19,902 nt of DNA from JBHBQE01 sp041776485 (lineage in GTDB: Bacteria > Bacillota > Clostridia > Lachnospirales > Lachnospiraceae), in the NCBI GenBank assembly GCA_041776485.1, contig JBHBQE010000017.1:1-19902 (forward strand). Reading direction: 5' to 3'. The translations under genes were made by a program, and so were the position numbers. Below, in pieces: positions 7,681-17,020 of the stretch. The notes under the pieces were generated by a model, which did not search any database, had not been told where the DNA came from, and was given only the letters and a program-made list of their open reading frames with translations. Positions within the stretch are counted from its first letter, which is position 1. The number at the start of each line of letters is the position of its first letter.

Positions 7681-8391
7681 ATGGAAAACAATAATTTTTT
7701 GCAGGTAAACCAACTATACAAGTCATTTGGCTTTGGCGAAAATAAACAGGAGGTTCTTAAAGGAACAGATTTCACTGTGGCAAAGGGGGAGTTTTGCGTT
7801 CTCCTGGGACCCTCCGGATCCGGTAAATCCACTCTTTTAAATATAATCGGCGGAATTGACAGTGCCGACAGTGGGGATGTTTCAATAAACAAAGATAAGC
7901 TCAGGGATATGAATGAAAAATCCCTTACAAATTACCGCCGCAAACACATTGGATATGTATTTCAGCTTTACAATCTAATTCCCAATTTAACTGTTAAGGA
8001 AAATATTGAGGTAGGAGCATATCTTTCTGACTATCCACTGGATATAAAGGATTTACTTAATTCTCTTGGACTTTATGAGCACCGTTTCAAACTGCCCAAT
8101 CAGCTTTCAGGAGGTCAGCAGCAAAGAACCGCAATCGGCAGAGCTATTGTGAAAAATCCCGATATTCTTCTTTGTGATGAGCCAACAGGTGCCTTAGATT
8201 ATACCACATCAAGGGAAATCCTTAAATTAATTGAGGATATAAATAAACAATATGGCAACACAGTTATAATGGTAACTCACAACGAAGCAATTTCCAATAT
8301 CGCAGACCATACCATTAAATTACATGATGGAACCGTTAGGGAAAATCGTTTAAACGAGAATAAAATCAGTGCAGCTGATTTGGAGTGGTAA
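7681..8391 (+). CDS. ABC transporter ATP-binding protein (MacB/LolD-like)
   Basis: A 236-residue nucleotide-binding protein with Walker A GPSGSGKST (43-51), Q-loop YVFQLYNLIP (Gln95), a canonical signature LSGGQQQR (142-149), Walker B ILLCDEPTGALD (162-173) and switch His in VTHNEAI. These are the standard motifs of ATPases that pair with FtsX-type permeases (MacB, LolD, BceA). ATG has AAGGA about ten bases upstream. The permease follows after two bases, so the two form one transporter of the mechanotransmitting/extrusion class. No two-component system or histidine kinase gene is adjacent, which argues against a classic Bce module. Confidence 0.92.
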   Translation: MENNNFLQVNQLYKSFGFGENKQEVLKGTDFTVAKGEFCVLLGPSGSGKSTLLNIIGGIDSADSGDVSINKDKLRDMNEKSLTNYRRKHIGYVFQLYNLIPNLTVKENIEVGAYLSDYPLDIKDLLNSLGLYEHRFKLPNQLSGGQQQRTAIGRAIVKNPDILLCDEPTGALDYTTSREILKLIEDINKQYGNTVIMVTHNEAISNIADHTIKLHDGTVRENRLNENKISAADLEW

Positions 8392-8393
8392 TT

Positions 8394-10754
8394 ATGAAAA
8401 ATCCGCTTATTAGACGTATCCCAAGGGAAATCTTTTCAGATTGGAAAAAATACCTGGCTCTTTTTTTGTTGCTTACTGCAGTAATCGGCTTTACATCAGG
8501 CGTTTTCGTGGCAAATGACAGCATGGAAATCTCCTCTATGGAATCTTTTGAAAAATATAATATAGAAAACGGACATTTTAATCTAAAGGAAAAACCAAGT
8601 GCCAAACTTCTTAATGCTTTTAAAAAAGAGGGTATTTCCATTTATCCCCAATTCTATAAAGATCTCGTAATGGAAGGAGATACGGAGGTTATTACCCGCA
8701 CATTTATTATGCGGGATAAGGTAAATAAAGCCTGTCTAATGAGAGGCAATTTTCCCGCTGAAAAAAATGAAATTGCCATAGACAGAATGTTTGCAGATAA
8801 CAATAATATATCTGTAAATGACAACATTAAATTAAACGGAAAAACCATGAGGGTCTGCGGATTAGTTGCATTATCTGACTACAGCAGTCTTTTTAAGAAA
8901 AATACCGACTTTATGTTTGATGCTTTAACCTTCAATATTGCCCTTGTCACGCAAGAGGGCTACGAAGCTTTTGATGTGGACAGTGTCTATCAGTATGCCT
9001 TTAAGTACAATGAACCGCCAAAGGATGTAAATTCCGAAAAAAAACGATCTGACAGGTTAATGAAGCACCTTGCAATACTTGCCATGACGGGCGGGCTTAC
9101 TAATAGCAGACTGGAATTTGAGGAGCTAAGCAAAAAAGGCGATCCTTCAATATTTAACCCCTATCTTGAAAGTATAAATGAGCTCACAGATTATGTTCCG
9201 GAATATTCTAATCAAGCAATACACTTTGCGCCAAATGACTTTGGACATGACAGAGCAATGGGTGAAGTTTTGCTTCTTGTTTTTACAGTTGTGCTGGCAT
9301 TTATTTTTGCAATTATGGAGAGCAATACCATTATTCACGAGGCACCAGTTATAGGTACTCTGCGTTCCTTAGGATACACAAAAAGAGAATTGCTTTGCCA
9401 CTATATGACAATTCCTATAGCCATAACACTTATATCTGCCATCATCGGAAATATTTTAGGATATACATTTTTTAAAGATAATGTTGCCTCTCTATACTAT
9501 AATTCCTACAGTCTGGCAGAGTATGTAGTTATATTTAACTCCCATGCTTTTATCAGTACCACGGTTTATCCTGTACTCATTGTAATATCAGTTAATTTAC
9601 TGGTACTTATACGAAAACTTAGATTTTCTCCCTTGCAATTTCTGCGAAACGATTTGAGCAGTTCAAGGAGTAAAAAAGCGGTTCCTCTTCCAAAACTTAG
9701 TTTTATCAACAGATTCCGCCTTAGAATTTTACTTCAAAATGCCGGAGGCTACTTTACATTATTTTTGGGTATCTTTTTTGTAACTCTATTACTCAGATTT
9801 GCAATAGGCATGCCCTCTACCCTTAAAGAATATCAAAATGATATAAACAAACACGGTATAGCTGATTATCAGTATGTGTTAAAGGATTATAAAAATACAA
9901 AATATGCTTCCATTACCGTAAAGGAACCTTCTGCTGAAAAATTCAGTATTACCTCTCTGAAATCCGTTGACGGACCTCATATTGATGAAGAGATTACGAT
10001 ATATGGATATATGAAAAACAGCAAATATTTTCACATTGACGAAATGGATATATTTATTTCCAATGGTTATGGAGAAAAATTTGGAATTAAGGAGGGAGAT
10101 ACGGTTACATTAAAAGAAAATTACTCTGATAAAACCTATGATTTCAAGGTTGCAGGAGTATATAATTTGCCCGGGAGCATGGCAATATTTATGCCAAATA
10201 ACAAATTTAACAAAACATTTGATTATGAGTATAACCATTTTTCCGGATATATATCAGAAAAGCCAATTAAGGAAATTAATAATGGCAATATTCATATGCT
10301 GATAACAAAGGAGGATACCTCAAAGCTTACAAAGCAATTAGATCACTCCATGGGCAGCTTTATGAATTATTTTTCAGTAATATGTCTGATAAGCGCCATG
10401 CTCATCATATTTATACTTACTAAAATAATTATTGAACACAACGCCATATCAATATCCATGATAAAGGTACTGGGATATACCAACCGGGAAATAAACCTTC
10501 TTTATATTAGATTAACCACAGTATTTGTTATTTTATCTACTGTTTTAGCTTCATTTCTTTCATCCTTTGCAGTTAAAGAAATATGGAAACAGGCACTGAA
10601 TCGCTTTAATGGCTGGCTTCCATTTTGTCTTACCACAGCTGATTTTATAAAGCTTATTGCTATGGTAATTTTTGCTTATTTAGTGGTTGCGTTAATAGAT
10701 ATACGAAGGATTAAGAAAATTCCAATGGCAGAAGCCCTTAAAAATGTTGAATAA
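8394..10754 (+). CDS. Large FtsX-like ABC transporter permease
   Basis: A 786-residue membrane protein. There is one segment near the N-terminus (about 17-37) and then an extracytoplasmic domain to about 285. An FtsX core follows (about 290-410, with APVIGTLRSLGYTKREL as the cytoplasmic coupling loop), then another segment near 450-475 and a second extracytoplasmic domain. A second FtsX core closes the protein (about 655-785, with ISMIKVLGYTNREINLLY, and the tail KKIPMAEALKNVE). The duplicated design fits the long single-chain permeases of Firmicutes. I start it at ATG 8394 because GGAG lies eight bases upstream; an in-frame GTG at 8385 would add three residues inside the ATPase gene. Substrate unknown. 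Confidence 0.88.
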   Translation: MKNPLIRRIPREIFSDWKKYLALFLLLTAVIGFTSGVFVANDSMEISSMESFEKYNIENGHFNLKEKPSAKLLNAFKKEGISIYPQFYKDLVMEGDTEVITRTFIMRDKVNKACLMRGNFPAEKNEIAIDRMFADNNNISVNDNIKLNGKTMRVCGLVALSDYSSLFKKNTDFMFDALTFNIALVTQEGYEAFDVDSVYQYAFKYNEPPKDVNSEKKRSDRLMKHLAILAMTGGLTNSRLEFEELSKKGDPSIFNPYLESINELTDYVPEYSNQAIHFAPNDFGHDRAMGEVLLLVFTVVLAFIFAIMESNTIIHEAPVIGTLRSLGYTKRELLCHYMTIPIAITLISAIIGNILGYTFFKDNVASLYYNSYSLAEYVVIFNSHAFISTTVYPVLIVISVNLLVLIRKLRFSPLQFLRNDLSSSRSKKAVPLPKLSFINRFRLRILLQNAGGYFTLFLGIFFVTLLLRFAIGMPSTLKEYQNDINKHGIADYQYVLKDYKNTKYASITVKEPSAEKFSITSLKSVDGPHIDEEITIYGYMKNSKYFHIDEMDIFISNGYGEKFGIKEGDTVTLKENYSDKTYDFKVAGVYNLPGSMAIFMPNNKFNKTFDYEYNHFSGYISEKPIKEINNGNIHMLITKEDTSKLTKQLDHSMGSFMNYFSVICLISAMLIIFILTKIIIEHNAISISMIKVLGYTNREINLLYIRLTTVFVILSTVLASFLSSFAVKEIWKQALNRFNGWLPFCLTTADFIKLIAMVIFAYLVVALIDIRRIKKIPMAEALKNVE

Positions 10755-10998
10755 TATGCCCTGCTTACATTATCCATATGATTATATATTTTTACATTCA
10801 TGTTCCAAACCCACAGGTCATAAATATATGATGGATCCACAAAAAAAATATCAGAATATTCACATTATCCGTAACACTATAATTGCAAATCCGTTTGTAC
10901 AATAGATAAACATTACCTGAATTCTCTATCGGCAATTTCCAATAATTTATTAACCATAAGCTATTAAAACCCTGATTATAGAAATTCTCTACAAAACA
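10755..10998. other. Intergenic region between convergent units
   Basis: The plus-strand FtsX gene and the minus-strand tetrapyrrole operon end towards each other here. I see only short AT-rich repeats such as TCATA/TATGA, no stem with a U-run convincing enough to call a terminator, and no plausible gene. Confidence 0.4.
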
Positions 10999-11781
10999 TT
11001 AATAATTAATCAACTCCCTTGTTCTGTCAACAAACATTTTGTGGATTTCCTCAAACTCTCCCAGTGCCTCTTTATGGGTGATAACTTCGTACCCCTTTGA
11101 CAAAAATATCTGTCTCCATGAATCCTCCTCGTCACCCCATAAATCCTCATTGGCATGAGTGCCCGCAACAATCAAAAAGGGGGCTATATGTAATTTTTTT
11201 ATATCCTCTCTGGATTTAAGTTCTGCTAGTATATCCTCTATAGACGGCTTTGCTTCAAAAGTTCCGATTAGAATATTTTTATAACCGGACTCCTCCAATC
11301 GCTCCTGTAAAAGCCCATACACTTTATTTTCACTATTATCTGTCCCATGACCTGCCAAAATATAAGCCTCATCGTTTCCACATTCCATTTTTTCATAATT
11401 TGCTGCAATAAAGTCTGCAGTCCAAAGAATCATCTTTTCATCAGATAATATAGGTTTTCCAACTAAAATGCTTTCAAATTTATCCTTATATTCTTCTATA
11501 ATATCCATAAGCTTTTCATACTCATTCGCCATCATTAAGTGAGTGGGTACAACAACTATGTCCCTTATCCCATCATTTTGCATACTTCCCAGAGCCTCAG
11601 AAACAGTCGCATGTCCTGTTTTTTTAGATACAATCTTACTTGTCCATCCGGAGTAAAGCTTATATTCAGGAAAATTCTCTCCTAATTTTTTCTCAATTTG
11701 GTCTATAGTCTTTTCCCTTGTATCATCATGGGTTGTGCCAAAGCTTGCTACCAAAAGTCCCTTTGTATTCCCACCTTTCAT
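10999..11781 (-). CDS. cbiK: Sirohydrochlorin cobaltochelatase CbiK
   Basis: A 260-residue class II chelatase with the CbiK layout: N-terminal VASFGTTHDDTR, then GHATVSEAL, the metal and catalytic residues in AGHGT (His145), GTFEAKPS (Glu176) and GTHANEDLWG (His209), and the acidic DEEDSW motif. These positions are within two residues of the known His145/Glu175/His207 of Salmonella CbiK. It inserts Co2+ into sirohydrochlorin (factor II) in the anaerobic cobalamin route, in the cytosol. No lipoprotein or signal sequence is present, unlike some Desulfovibrio CbiK forms. It is the last gene of the operon, 91 bases after hemA, with GGGAG about 11 bases before the ATG. Confidence 0.92.
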   Translation of the reverse strand: MKGGNTKGLLVASFGTTHDDTREKTIDQIEKKLGENFPEYKLYSGWTSKIVSKKTGHATVSEALGSMQNDGIRDIVVVPTHLMMANEYEKLMDIIEEYKDKFESILVGKPILSDEKMILWTADFIAANYEKMECGNDEAYILAGHGTDNSENKVYGLLQERLEESGYKNILIGTFEAKPSIEDILAELKSREDIKKLHIAPFLIVAGTHANEDLWGDEEDSWRQIFLSKGYEVITHKEALGEFEEIHKMFVDRTRELINY

Positions 11782-11872
11782 TTTAACACCATCTCCCTAG
11801 GTATTAGAACCCGGGATATTTCCTTTCTATAATATAATTTAACAAATATTTACCTAACTAAATATAATCCCA

Positions 11873-13102
11873 TTATTCAAATCTAAATAAAGTCTCCAGC
11901 ATTTTTGTATACTCCTCCTGGCTTTCAGGGGTGTCCAATTTTTTGAGCTCCACAATAGGCTCTTTAATGAGCTTTTTCAGAGATGCCTTCATTATCTTTT
12001 TTAAAATCCTCTGCTCCCTTTCACTTAAATTTAATTTACGATTAAGATAAGAATAACTTTCCTCTAGTATTTCATCACACCTTTTGTGCAGAGACTCTAT
12101 AGTAAAATCCACCCGGCTTTCAAATAGCCAGTTTACAGTTTCCAAAACTGCATTGTTGACATCCTTACTGCAAAGCCTGGTAAGCCTCTCTCTTTCTCTT
12201 TGATTATCCTTTGAGATTTGCTCCAAAGTATCAAGGTTAATTATTGTAACCAGCCTATTCTCTCCCACCCTCGGCTCAACATCTCTGGGCGCTGCCAAAT
12301 CTAAAAAGGTAATTGGCATAGAAAATCGGCATTTATCTGCCTCAATAGCATAATGGGGAGATGAAGTGGCAGATATTACAATATCCACATCCTTTATTTT
12401 CTCATACCTGTCATCATACAATATAACCTTTACATTGGAATATTCCGATACCGCAATTTTTGCATGAGCAGGATTTCTGCTGCATAGATATACTGCCCTC
12501 GTTTCATACTCCTTTACATATTTAAGAGCCAGCATAGCCGTTGCACCGCTTCCAACAATAAGAACTCTCTTGCCATTAAACCCACAGCTTCTTTGCACCT
12601 CCCTTATACCGATATAACTCACCGACAAAGGAATTTCACTTATTTTATACTTAGTTTTAAGGCTCTTGGCACAGCTCATGGCATTTTCCACAACTCTGTG
12701 CATCTGCTTTTTACAGTATCCCAATGCCTTAGAGAGCATAAGTGCGTCCTTTAGCTGTCCAAGGATTTGATCCTCTCCAAGCACAGCAGATTCCAAACCT
12801 GCCGATATACAAAACAGATAGGTTATTGCCTCCCTGTCATATTTTTCCATTAAAATAGGGGACAAATCCACATCAGGAAAGGTTTTATGGTATTCTTCCT
12901 TCATCTGTTCACATTGAGCATTATCCTCAAAAAAGTAAAAGACTTCACTCCTGTTGCAGGTTGCCAGCACCAAACATTGATTAACTCCAAAGCTTTCAGC
13001 TTTCTGCATAAAATCTATTTTTTTATTTTCTGTAAATGAAATATGGTCGCGAACCGCCAAAGAGGCATTTTTATAATTTATTCCAAAGTATCCAAACTGC
13101 AT
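11873..13102 (-). CDS. hemA: Glutamyl-tRNA reductase
   Basis: 409 residues. The N-terminal catalytic domain has the nucleophilic Cys49 in LATCNRSEVF, and SAGLESAVLGEDQILGQLKDA follows (from about residue 106). The central NADPH domain carries VLIVGSGATA, and CSRNPAHA and SATSSPH are also recognisable. The C-terminal helical dimerisation domain (about 310-409) includes RERERLTRLC and LSEREQRILKKI. It reduces glutamyl-tRNA(Glu) to glutamate-1-semialdehyde, the committed and usually regulated step of the C5 tetrapyrrole route. The short N-terminal motif usually reading HKNAP is YKNAS here. GAGGAA lies about 11 bases before the ATG, and hemL precedes it by 29 bases. Confidence 0.95.
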   Translation of the reverse strand: MQFGYFGINYKNASLAVRDHISFTENKKIDFMQKAESFGVNQCLVLATCNRSEVFYFFEDNAQCEQMKEEYHKTFPDVDLSPILMEKYDREAITYLFCISAGLESAVLGEDQILGQLKDALMLSKALGYCKKQMHRVVENAMSCAKSLKTKYKISEIPLSVSYIGIREVQRSCGFNGKRVLIVGSGATAMLALKYVKEYETRAVYLCSRNPAHAKIAVSEYSNVKVILYDDRYEKIKDVDIVISATSSPHYAIEADKCRFSMPITFLDLAAPRDVEPRVGENRLVTIINLDTLEQISKDNQRERERLTRLCSKDVNNAVLETVNWLFESRVDFTIESLHKRCDEILEESYSYLNRKLNLSEREQRILKKIMKASLKKLIKEPIVELKKLDTPESQEEYTKMLETLFRFE

Positions 13103-13131
13103 AATCTGCTCGTTTCCTCATATCATTGAAT

Positions 13132-14403
13132 CTATTTAAAATAATTTTCAATAACACTGCATGTCCTGTCAATATCCTTCCTTGTATGAGCAAGGCTTAC
13201 AAACATTGCCTCATACTGCGAGGGCGCCACATAAATATTATTATCCAGCAAATATCTAAAGTAATCTCCATACATTTTAGTATCACTTGTTGAGGCTGCT
13301 TCAAAATTATCTACAGTATTCTCAGTGAAAAATATGCTCATTAATGAGGCTACCTGATTAACCTGTACTCTGTCTCCGGCAGTGTTTTCTATTGCATTTT
13401 TTAGAACAAGGGTTTTTTCCTCCAGCTCCTTATATATGTTCTTATTTTCCTTTAGAATGTTTATTGTTGCAATTCCTGCCGCAGTAGCTATAGGATTCCC
13501 TGACAGTGTTCCCGCCTGGTACACATCACCCACCGGTGAAACTTTATCCATTATATCTGCCCTTGCCCCATAAGCTCCCACCGGCATACCACCACCGATA
13601 ATTTTCCCTAAAGTGGTAATATCCGGCGTAACCCCATAATACTCCTGAGCACCGCCAAGGGCAAGGCGAAACCCTGTAATTACCTCATCAAAAATCAATA
13701 ATGCACCATATTTTGTGGTTATCTCCCTTAAAAATTCTAAAAAGCCCTCTCGGGGAAGCACGACCCCCATATTTGCCGCCACAGGCTCCACAATTATAGC
13801 TGCAATATCATTAGGATATTCCTTGAATATTTTTTCCAGTGAATTTTTATCATTATAGTCTGCCACCAGTGTATGCTTGGAAAAATCCTTGGGTACTCCG
13901 CCGGAATTGGGGACAGAGGTAGTAAGTGCGGCAGAACCTGCCTTTACCAAAAGGCCATCACTATGTCCATGGTAACAGCCCTGAAATTTAATTATTTTCT
14001 CCCGTCCCGTATATCCCCTTGCCAGTCTGATGGCACTCATCACAGCCTCTGTTCCGGAGCTTACCAGCCGACTCTTTTCAATGCTCGGAACCAGCTCTGC
14101 AAGTATCGTTGCCATTTCCACTTCCCTATTAGTGGGTGCTCCATATGTAAGCCCGTTATCACAGGCCTCCTTTACCGCCTCTATTACCCTTGGGTGAGCA
14201 TGACCTAAAATCCCCGGTCCCCATGAGCATACATAGTCAATCATTTCATTCCCGTCAACATCTGTAATCCTATCACCCTTGGCAGCAGATATAAATCTGG
14301 GTGTACAACCCACCGAATAAAATGAACGAACCGGTGAATTAACGCCACCGGGCAGATATTTATTAGCCCTTTCAAATAATTCCTTTGATTTTGTATCCTG
14401 CAT
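13132..14403 (-). CDS. hemL: Glutamate-1-semialdehyde 2,1-aminomutase
   Basis: 423 residues, normal length for a fold-type I PLP aminomutase. It begins LPGGVNSPVRSF, with the substrate loop SSGTEAVMSAIRLARG (115-130) and CYHGHSDG (143-150). The PLP pocket is LLIFDEVITGFR (235-246), and the Schiff-base Lys267 lies in TTLGKIIGGGMPVGAYG. It converts glutamate-1-semialdehyde to 5-aminolevulinate and normally acts in complex with HemA, encoded directly after it. GGAG lies five bases before the ATG; the gene follows hemB by 19 bases. Confidence 0.96.
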   Translation of the reverse strand: MQDTKSKELFERANKYLPGGVNSPVRSFYSVGCTPRFISAAKGDRITDVDGNEMIDYVCSWGPGILGHAHPRVIEAVKEACDNGLTYGAPTNREVEMATILAELVPSIEKSRLVSSGTEAVMSAIRLARGYTGREKIIKFQGCYHGHSDGLLVKAGSAALTTSVPNSGGVPKDFSKHTLVADYNDKNSLEKIFKEYPNDIAAIIVEPVAANMGVVLPREGFLEFLREITTKYGALLIFDEVITGFRLALGGAQEYYGVTPDITTLGKIIGGGMPVGAYGARADIMDKVSPVGDVYQAGTLSGNPIATAAGIATINILKENKNIYKELEEKTLVLKNAIENTAGDRVQVNQVASLMSIFFTENTVDNFEAASTSDTKMYGDYFRYLLDNNIYVAPSQYEAMFVSLAHTRKDIDRTCSVIENYFK

Positions 14404-14422
14404 TTTATCTCCTAATCCAGAT

Positions 14423-15406
14423 TTAGCCGATTAATCTGTTTTTAATCATCTCGGCAATTTCCTTGGCAAAATAAGTAATATAAATATTTACCCCTGCCCG
14501 ATATGCACTAACTGCCATTTCTGCAATAATACGCTCCTCATCTATCCAACCCTTGGCTCCTGCAGCCTTAACCATTGCATATTCACCGCTTACGCTATAG
14601 GCTGCAATAGGAATATCCACCATATCCCGCACATTTGCTACAATATCAAGATAGGACATGGCAGGTTTAACCATCACAATATCCGCCCCTTCCTCAATAT
14701 CCAGCATAATCTCTCGTATACTCTCTTTTCCGTTATGAAAATCCATTTGATAACTTTTCCTGTCACCAAAGGTGGGAGCAGAACCTGCCGCCTCTCGGAA
14801 TGGTCCATAAAAGGCTGAGGCATATTTGGCAGAATATGCCATAATGGGAATATCTATAAATCCATTTTCATCTAATATTTCACGAATCGCCTGTACTCTT
14901 CCGTCCATCATATCAGAGGGCGCCACCATATCTGCGCCTGCCTTAGCATGGGAAAGTGCCGTCTGTGCCAAAAGCTGCACGCTTTCATCATTTAAAACCC
15001 TATCCTCACAAATAACCCCACAGTGTCCGTGGTTCATATATTCACATAAACATACGTCCGTAATAAAGTACATATCAGGGCATGCCTGCTTCCCCGCCCT
15101 CAGTGCACGCTGTACCACTCCATTTTCATCATATGCCTGAGAAGCCTTTTCATCCTTAATCTTTGGAATACCAAAAATCATAACAGCCTTTACACCACAG
15201 GCATAAAGCTCCTTTAACTTTGCAGTGTAGCGATCCACGGTATATCTAAACTGCCCCGGCATTGCTTCTATTTCCTCAACAGTATTTTCCCCATCCATTA
15301 CAAATATCGGATATACCAAAGAGGCCTCATCTATACGGGTCTCTCTAACCATTTTCCTTAAATTTTCCCTGCTTCTAAGACGTCTGGGGCGATAAGTAAG
15401 CTGCAT
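14423..15406 (-). CDS. hemB: Porphobilinogen synthase (delta-aminolevulinic acid dehydratase)
   Basis: 327 residues from ATG 15406. Active-site lysines are Lys194 in MAYSAKYASAFYGPFR and Lys247 in VMVKPAMSYLD. The cysteine-rich DVCLCEYMNHGHCG (Cys119, Cys121, Cys129) marks a zinc-dependent enzyme. It condenses two 5-aminolevulinates to porphobilinogen. The frame is open to ATG 15433 (nine more residues), but that start has no ribosome site and would overlap the preceding gene. The ATG at 15406 has AAAGG about nine bases upstream, lies one base after the cobA-hemD stop and matches the family N-terminus (RPRRLRSRENLRKMVRET). Confidence 0.95.
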   Translation of the reverse strand: MQLTYRPRRLRSRENLRKMVRETRIDEASLVYPIFVMDGENTVEEIEAMPGQFRYTVDRYTAKLKELYACGVKAVMIFGIPKIKDEKASQAYDENGVVQRALRAGKQACPDMYFITDVCLCEYMNHGHCGVICEDRVLNDESVQLLAQTALSHAKAGADMVAPSDMMDGRVQAIREILDENGFIDIPIMAYSAKYASAFYGPFREAAGSAPTFGDRKSYQMDFHNGKESIREIMLDIEEGADIVMVKPAMSYLDIVANVRDMVDIPIAAYSVSGEYAMVKAAGAKGWIDEERIIAEMAVSAYRAGVNIYITYFAKEIAEMIKNRLIG

Positions 15407-15407
15407 T

Positions 15408-16922
15408 TTATTCTGCCTTTCTATCCTTAACATAATTTAAAACACATTCACACATACTCTCAATAGTTGCAGATTCCGCTACTATTGTTTTAAAGCCATA
15501 GCTCTTTGCTGCTTCATTGGTTTGTCTGCCAATACAAATTCCCATAACAGAGGAAAAATCCTTTGTTTTTTTTGCAAGCTTAACAAAATTATGAACAGTT
15601 GAGGCACTGGTAAATGTAACAAAATCCATATCTTCTTTTTCTATCATTTCATCTAAATCAAGCCAATCATGGTTTTCAGCTACAGTATCATACACCGGCA
15701 AATCTAATAGCTCTGCTCCGCTTTCAGCCAATACCTCTGTAAGTACTTCGTTCCCCAAGGCTGCCCTTGGAATCATAACCCTGTCATTTTCAGATAATTT
15801 ATCCACCAGCCCTCTTGCCAAATATTCCGTATCATAGGTTTCCGGCACAAAATCAGCGATTATGCCATGCTTAAACAGCTCCTTTCCTGTTCCCGCCCCT
15901 ATTACCGCAAATTTAATATTATAAAGCTTTCTCACATCAAGGCTGATTTCCTTTAATTTTTCAAAAAATATTTCTACTCCTGCCGGAGATGTAAATACAA
16001 TCCAGCTGTATTTTTCTATATTGGAAAGGGCAGTATCGAAGTCCCTGTTCTCTATAGGAATAAGTCTTATAGATGGAATTTCTACAATATCGGCGCCTAA
16101 ATCTCTAAGTTTTTTTGCAAGCTTTCCGCTTCTGGTTTTAGGTCTTGTAACAAGAATTTTCTGTCCAAATAACGGAAAGTCCTCTGCCCATGCAAGATTT
16201 TCTGAAAGACTGCATACATTTCCCACCACGATAATTGCAGGGGTAAGCGCACCCTGCTCACTTACTCTATCCTCTAGTGTGGATATGGTGGCAATAATCC
16301 TCCTTTGCTCCCTGGTAGTTCCCCGAGACAGTATTGCCGCCGGCATATCAGGGCTCATCCCTGCCTTTGAAAATCCGCTCATTACTTCATGTAATGCGCT
16401 TACACCCATTAAAAATACACAGGTTCCTCCCAATGATGTCAATGCTTTGAAATCTATATTTAACTTTTCACCCTCTCTTTTATGGGCTGTAATTAAATGT
16501 ACTGAGGAAGCAAAATCCCTGTGAGTCACAGGAATTCCATTATATGCAGATACGGCAATGGCTGAGGTTATCCCGGGAACAATTTCAAATTCTACTCCCT
16601 TTTTTCTAAGATATTCCGCCTCTTCTCCACCACGACCAAACAAATATGGATCACCGCCCTTTAATCTGACTACTCTCTGACCCTTTAAGGCTTCATCACA
16701 TATAATTTGATTAATTTCCTCCTGGGGAATCAAATGGTTCCCTGCATGCTTCCCTGCATTAATACATTTAGCACCGGGTGGAATCATTGCCAGAATACCC
16801 TGTCCCACCAATGCGTCATAAATTACAACCTGAGCATTTTCCAACACCTCTTTACCTTTAATGGTAATTAGCTGTGGATCTCCGGGACCTGCCCCCACCA
16901 GCCATACCTTGCCGTTACACAT
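15408..16922 (-). CDS. cobA-hemD: Fused uroporphyrinogen-III C-methyltransferase / uroporphyrinogen-III synthase (CobA-HemD)
   Basis: 504 residues in two parts. Residues 1 to about 245 are a SAM-dependent tetrapyrrole methylase: VGAGPGDP (9-16), RLKGGDPYLFGRGGEE (86-101), PGITSA (116-121) and PVTHR (131-135). It methylates uroporphyrinogen III at C2 and C7 to give precorrin-2. Residues from about 250 (FGQKILVTRPKTRSGKLAKK) to the end are HemD, with TSPAGVEIFFEKL, AVIGAGTGKEL and FTSASTVHNF, which closes hydroxymethylbilane to uroporphyrinogen III. Such fusions are common in clostridia. The fusion would channel uroporphyrinogen III away from heme towards siroheme/cobalamin. AAGGAG precedes the ATG. 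A 98-base gap separates it from hemC. Confidence 0.95.
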   Translation of the reverse strand: MCNGKVWLVGAGPGDPQLITIKGKEVLENAQVVIYDALVGQGILAMIPPGAKCINAGKHAGNHLIPQEEINQIICDEALKGQRVVRLKGGDPYLFGRGGEEAEYLRKKGVEFEIVPGITSAIAVSAYNGIPVTHRDFASSVHLITAHKREGEKLNIDFKALTSLGGTCVFLMGVSALHEVMSGFSKAGMSPDMPAAILSRGTTREQRRIIATISTLEDRVSEQGALTPAIIVVGNVCSLSENLAWAEDFPLFGQKILVTRPKTRSGKLAKKLRDLGADIVEIPSIRLIPIENRDFDTALSNIEKYSWIVFTSPAGVEIFFEKLKEISLDVRKLYNIKFAVIGAGTGKELFKHGIIADFVPETYDTEYLARGLVDKLSENDRVMIPRAALGNEVLTEVLAESGAELLDLPVYDTVAENHDWLDLDEMIEKEDMDFVTFTSASTVHNFVKLAKKTKDFSSVMGICIGRQTNEAAKSYGFKTIVAESATIESMCECVLNYVKDRKAE

Positions 16923-16992
16923 AGATGACTCCTTTTATAAACACTGCTATTTCTAAAATTCTAACCTAATACATTTTCTGCAGCTTGACAAA

Positions 16993-17001
16993 ATTATACC
17001 A
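16993..17001 (-). promoter_or_regulatory. Possible internal promoter before cobA-hemD
   Basis: Minus strand extended -10 TGG-TATAAT in the 98-base hemC/cobA gap, with no good -35 box. It could give extra expression of the distal genes, but such sequences are frequent in AT-rich DNA. Confidence 0.3.
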
Positions 17002-17020
17002 CATATTATAAGTTAAGCTC

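Noticed and set aside
8366..9338. Minus-strand frames opposite the FtsX permease gene
   Set aside because: They are short reverse-strand shadows with no ribosome sites and overlap a clear full-length permease.
15407..15433. Longer HemB start at 15433
   Set aside because: No ribosome-binding site, overlaps cobA-hemD, and the extra nine residues do not fit the family; ATG 15406 has AAAGG at suitable spacing.
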